Source: Balanoglossus misakiensis (taxonomy: Eukaryota; Hemichordata). From it: a stretch of DNA of 64,000 nt. Below, one piece after another: positions 60,001 to 64,000 of the stretch. A model generated the notes under the pieces. That model worked only from the letters and a program-made list of their open reading frames with translations. It made no database searches and had not been told where the DNA came from. Positions within the stretch are counted from its first letter, which is position 1. Each line of letters opens with the position of its first letter. A program made the translations under genes and the position numbers. The stretch spans positions 2,294,001 to 2,358,000 of the forward strand of contig CM082590.2 in the NCBI GenBank assembly GCA_040954595.2, read 5' to 3'.

Positions 60001-63000
60001 CTAAAATTTCCATGTTTGCTTCCAAACAGCCTCGTTTATTTACGGAATTCTGTTTTGAGGCGCAGAACACATAGATAGGCATATGTGCATAAGAAAGTTT
60101 TCCACTATAGACTCTGTAGATCGAGAGATAGTTCTAAAATGTCCATGGTTGCTTCCAAACACAGCCTCGTTTGTTTACAAAATTCTGTTGTGATGCGCAG
60201 AACACATATATAGGCCTATGCGCATAATAACGTTTTCCACTAGACTCTGTAGATCGACGGATAGTTGTAAAATTTCCATGGTTGCTTCCAAACAGCCTCG
60301 TTTATTTACCGAATTCTGTTGTAAGGCACAGAACACATAGATAGGCCTATGTGCATAAGAAAGTTTTCCACTATAGACTCTGTAGATCGAGAGATAGTTC
60401 TAAAATTTCCAAGGTTGCTTCCAAACACAGTCTCGTTTGTTTACAAAAGTCTGCAGTGATGCGCAGAACACATGATAGGCCTATGCGCATAAGAAACTTT
60501 TTCACTGTAGATCGACGGATAGTTCTAAAATTTCCATAGACTCTGTAGATCGAGAGATAGTTCTAAAATTTCCATGGTTGCTTCCAAACACAGCCTCGTT
60601 TGTTTACAAAATTCTTTTGTGATGCGCAGAACACATAGCTAGGCCTATGCGCATAAGAAAGTTTTCCACTAGACTCTGTAGATCGACGGATAGTTCTAAA
60701 ATGTCCATGGTTGATTTCAAACAGCCTTGTTTATTTACCGAATTCTGCTGTGATGCGCAGAACACATAGATAGGCCTATGTGCATAAGAAAGTTTTCCAC
60801 TAGACTCTGTAGATCGACGGATAGTTCTAAAATTTCCATGGTTGCATCCAAACAGCCTCGTTTATTTACCGATTTCTGTTGTGAGGCGCAGAACACGTGA
60901 TAGGCCTATGCGCATAAGAAAGTTTTTTACTAGACTCTGCAGATCGACGGATAGTTCTAAAATTTCCATGGTTGCTTCCAAACACAGCCTCGTTTATTTC
61001 CAAATTCTGTTGTAATGCGCAGAACACATAGATAGGCCTATGCGCATAAGAACGTTTTCCACTAGACTCTATAGATCGACGGATAGTTCTAAAATTTCCA
61101 TGGTTGCTTCCAAACACAGCCTCGTTTGTTTACAAAATTCTGCAGTGATGCGCAGAACACATGATAGGCCTATGCGCATAAGAAACTTTTTCACTGTAGA
61201 TCGACGGATAGTTCTAAAATTTCCATGGTTGATTCCAAACACATTCTCGTTTGTTTACAAAATTCTGTTGTAATGCGCAGAACACATAGCTAGGCCTATG
61301 CGCATAAGAAAGTTTTCCACTAGACTCTGTAGATCGAGAGATAGTTCTAAAATATACATGGTTGCCTCAAAACACAGCCTCGTTTGTTTACAAAATTCTG
61401 TTGTGATGCGCAGAACACATAGATAGGCCTATGCGTATAAGAACGTTTTCCACTAGACCTTTTAGATCGACGGATAGTTCTAAAATTTCCATGGTTGTTT
61501 CCAAACAGCCTCGTTTATTTACCGATTTCTGTTGTGAGGCGCTGAACACATAGATAGGCCTATGCGCATAAGAAAGTTTTCCACTAGACGCTGAAGGTCG
61601 ACGGATAGTTCTAAAATTTCCATGGTTGCTTCCAAACAGCCTCGTTTATTTACCGATTTCTGTTGTGAGGCGCAGAACACATGATAGGCCCATGCGCATA
61701 AGAAATTTTTCCACTAGACTCTGTAGATCGACGGATAGTTCTAAAATGTCCATGGTTGCTTCCAAACAAAGCCTCGTTTGTTTACAAAATTCTGTTGTGA
61801 TGCGCAGAACACATATATAGGCCTATGCGCATATGAACGTTTCCCACTATACTCTGTAGATCGAGAGATAGTTCTAAAATTTCCATGTTTGCTTACAAAC
61901 AGCCTCGTTTATTTACGGAATTCTGTTTTGAGGCGCAGAACACATAGATAGGCATATGTGCATAAGAAAGTTTTCCACTATAGACTCTGTAGATCGAGAG
62001 ATAGTTCTAAAATTTCCATGGTTGCTTCCAAACACAGCCTCGTTTGTTTACAAAATTCTGTTGTGATGCGCAGAACACATATATAGGCCTATGCGCATAA
62101 GAACGTTTTCCACTAGACTCTGTAGAACGACGGATAGCTGTAAAATGTCCATGGTTGCTTCCAAACTGCCTCGTTTATTTACCGATTTCTGTTGTGAGGC
62201 GCAGAACACATGATAGGCCTATGCGCATAAGACATTTTTCCACTAGACTCTGTAGATCGACGGATAGTTCTAAAATTTCCATGGTTGCTTCCAAACAGCC
62301 TCGTTTATTTACCGAATTCTGTTGTGAGGCGCAGAACACGTAATAGACCTATGCGCATTAGAAAGTTTTCCACAAGACTCTGTAGATCGACGGATAGATG
62401 TAAAATGTCCACGGTTGCTTCCAAATACAGCCTCGTTTATTTACCGATTTCTGTTGTGATGCGCATAACACATATATAGGCCTATGCGCAAAAGAACGTT
62501 TTCCACTAGACTCTGTAGATCGACGGATAGCTGTAAAATTTCCATGTTTGCTTCCAAACAGCCTCGTTTATTTACGGAATTCTGTTGTGAGGCGCAGAAC
62601 ACGTAATAGGCCTATGCGCATTAGAAAGTTTTCCACAGGACTCTGTAGATCGACGGATAGTTGTAAAATGTCCATGGTTGCTTCCAAATACAGCCTCGTT
62701 TATTTACCGATTTCTGTTGTGATGCGCATAACATATATATAGGCCTATGCGCAAAAGAACGTTTTCCACTAGACTCTGTAGATCGACGGATAGCTGTAAA
62801 ATTTCCATGTTTGCTTGCAAACAGCCTTGTTTATTTACGGAATTCTGTTTTGAGGCGCAGAACACATGATAGGCCTATGCGCATACGACATTTTTCCACT
62901 AGACTCTGTAGATCGACGGATAGTTGTAAAATTTCCATGGTTGCTTCCAAACAACCTCGTTTGTTTACCGAATTCTGTTGTGATGCGCAGAACACATATA

Positions 63001-64000
63001 TAGGCCTATGCGCATAAGAACGTTTTCCACTAGACTCTGTAGATCGACGGATAGTTGTAAAATGTTCATGGTTGCTTCCAAATACAGCCTCGTTTATTTA
63101 CCGATTTCTGTTGTGATGCGCATAACACATAGATAGGCCTATGCGCATTATAACGTTTTCCACTAGACTCTGTAGATCGACGGATAGTTGTAAAATTTCC
63201 ATGGTTGCTTCCAAACAGCCTCGTTTATTTACCGAATTCTGTTGTTAGGCGCAGAACACGTTATAGGCCTATGCGCATAAGAAAGTTTTCCACCAGACTC
63301 TGTAGATCGAAGGATTTTTGTAAAATTTCCATGGTTGCTTCCAAACAGCCTCGTTTATTTACCGAATTCTGTTGTTAGGCGCAGAACACGTTATAGGCCT
63401 ATGCGCATAAGAAAGTTTTCCACCAGACTCTGTAGATGGACTGATAGTTGTAAAATTTCCATGGTTGCTTCCAAACAGCCTCGTTTATTTACTGATTTCT
63501 GTTGTGAGGCGCAGAACACATGATAGGCCAATGCGCATAAGACATTTTTCCACTAGACTCTGTAGATCGACGGATAGTTGTAAAATTTCCATGGTTGCTT
63601 CCAAACAACCTCGTTTGTTTACGAATTCTGTTGTGATGCGCAGAACACATATATAGGGCTATGCGCATAAGAAAGTTTTCCACCAGACTCCGTAGATCGA
63701 CGGATAGTTGTAAAATTTCCATGGTTGCTTCCAAACAGCCTCGTTTATTTACCGAATTCTGTTGTGAGGCGCAGAACACATAGATAGGCATATGTGCATA
63801 AGAAAGTTTTCCACTATAGACTCTGTAGATCGAGAGATAGTTCTAAAATGTCCATGGTTGCTACCAAACACAGCCTCGTTTGTTTACAAAATTCTGTTGT
63901 GATGCGCAGAACACATAGATAGGCCTATGCGCATATGAACGTTTTCCACCATACACTGTAGATCGAGAGATAGTTCTAAAACTTCCATGTTTGCTTCCAA
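56370..64000. repeat. 4496 bp higher-order duplication in satellite B
   Basis: Markers from 56370 to about 59503 reappear from 60866 to the window end, always 4496 bp on (for example 56544/61040, 57130/61626, 57659/62155, 58839/63335). Differences are few, such as 'gcgcat' to 'gcgtat' near 61434. The second copy is cut by the window end. Confidence 0.9.

Larger units (their letters stand above)
50766..64000. repeat. Macrosatellite B: ~131 bp unit, about 100 copies, continuing past the window
   Basis: The unit runs through 'cacatagataggcctatgcg', 'cataagaaagttttccacta', 'gactctgtagatcgacggat', 'agttctaaaatttccatggt', 'tgcttccaaacagcctcgtt' and 'tatttaccgaattctgttgt'. Period about 130-133 bp. 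Two palindromes stand side by side in each unit (ataggcctat and tatgcgcata). Variants alternate: GACGG or GAGAG after 'gatc', 'cagcctcg' or 'cacagcctcg', TTATTTACCG or TTGTTTACAA. Some junction units are truncated or fused. Frames of 60-127 codons occur on both strands once per unit and are repeat by-products. No gene is seen. Confidence 0.97.

Noticed and set aside
50766-64000. Dozens of overlapping 60-127 codon frames sharing motifs such as VVRRRTHDRPMRIR on both strands
   Set aside because: They arise once per ~131 bp satellite unit in several frames, with no splice sites, no conservation pattern beyond DNA identity and no domain.

Overview
This is a metazoan genomic window. Coding sequence is rare and split into small exons with GT/AG introns. 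Most of the DNA is satellite arrays, short inverted-repeat elements (MITEs), LINE fragments and a large DNA transposon. Calcium-binding EGF exons, a tRNA-derived SINE, several CAGT-ended MITEs and an Academ-type transposon fit a marine invertebrate, perhaps a hemichordate, cephalochordate or echinoderm. That placement is inference; nothing here fixes the species.

Layout. 1-9806: macrosatellite A, a ~770 bp spacer alternating with blocks of 1, 9, 9, 7 and 9 copies of a 116 bp unit. 9807-19300: mostly non-coding, with two fields of diverged ~130 bp repeats and two MITEs. 19334-41048: a minus-strand gene recovered as eight exons. In its own direction these are two Q/P-rich exons, four EGF-like exons, a Q-rich coiled-coil exon and a Q-rich terminal exon. 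Phases of the last seven chain exactly, which argues for one gene, although three exons carry in-frame stops. One intron holds an ~11 kb decayed transposon (26415-37390) with 32 bp terminal inverted repeats and a 4 bp TACA duplication.

That transposon encodes, in order, a Cys-rich N-terminus, an OTU-type cysteine protease domain, a long transposase-like region, an XPG/FEN1-like nuclease domain and a CXC (tesmin-type) Cys-rich domain. It is best placed in the Academ superfamily. A 5'-truncated L1/Tx1-like LINE, a 795 bp TTAA element and a CR1/Jockey-like LINE fragment lie inside it.

41082-50700: SINE and MITEs, including a nested foldback; the last two exons of an unidentified plus-strand gene (44542-45269); short tandem repeats; and a large inverted repeat whose arms each carry an AAGATGGCGGC motif. 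50766-64000: macrosatellite B, about 100 copies of a ~131 bp unit with nested higher-order duplications of 689, 1339, 1601 and 4496 bp, running off the window end.

Almost all short open frames in the two satellites are by-products of the repeats and are not annotated as genes. Coordinates of repeat edges are approximate where no target duplication fixes them.
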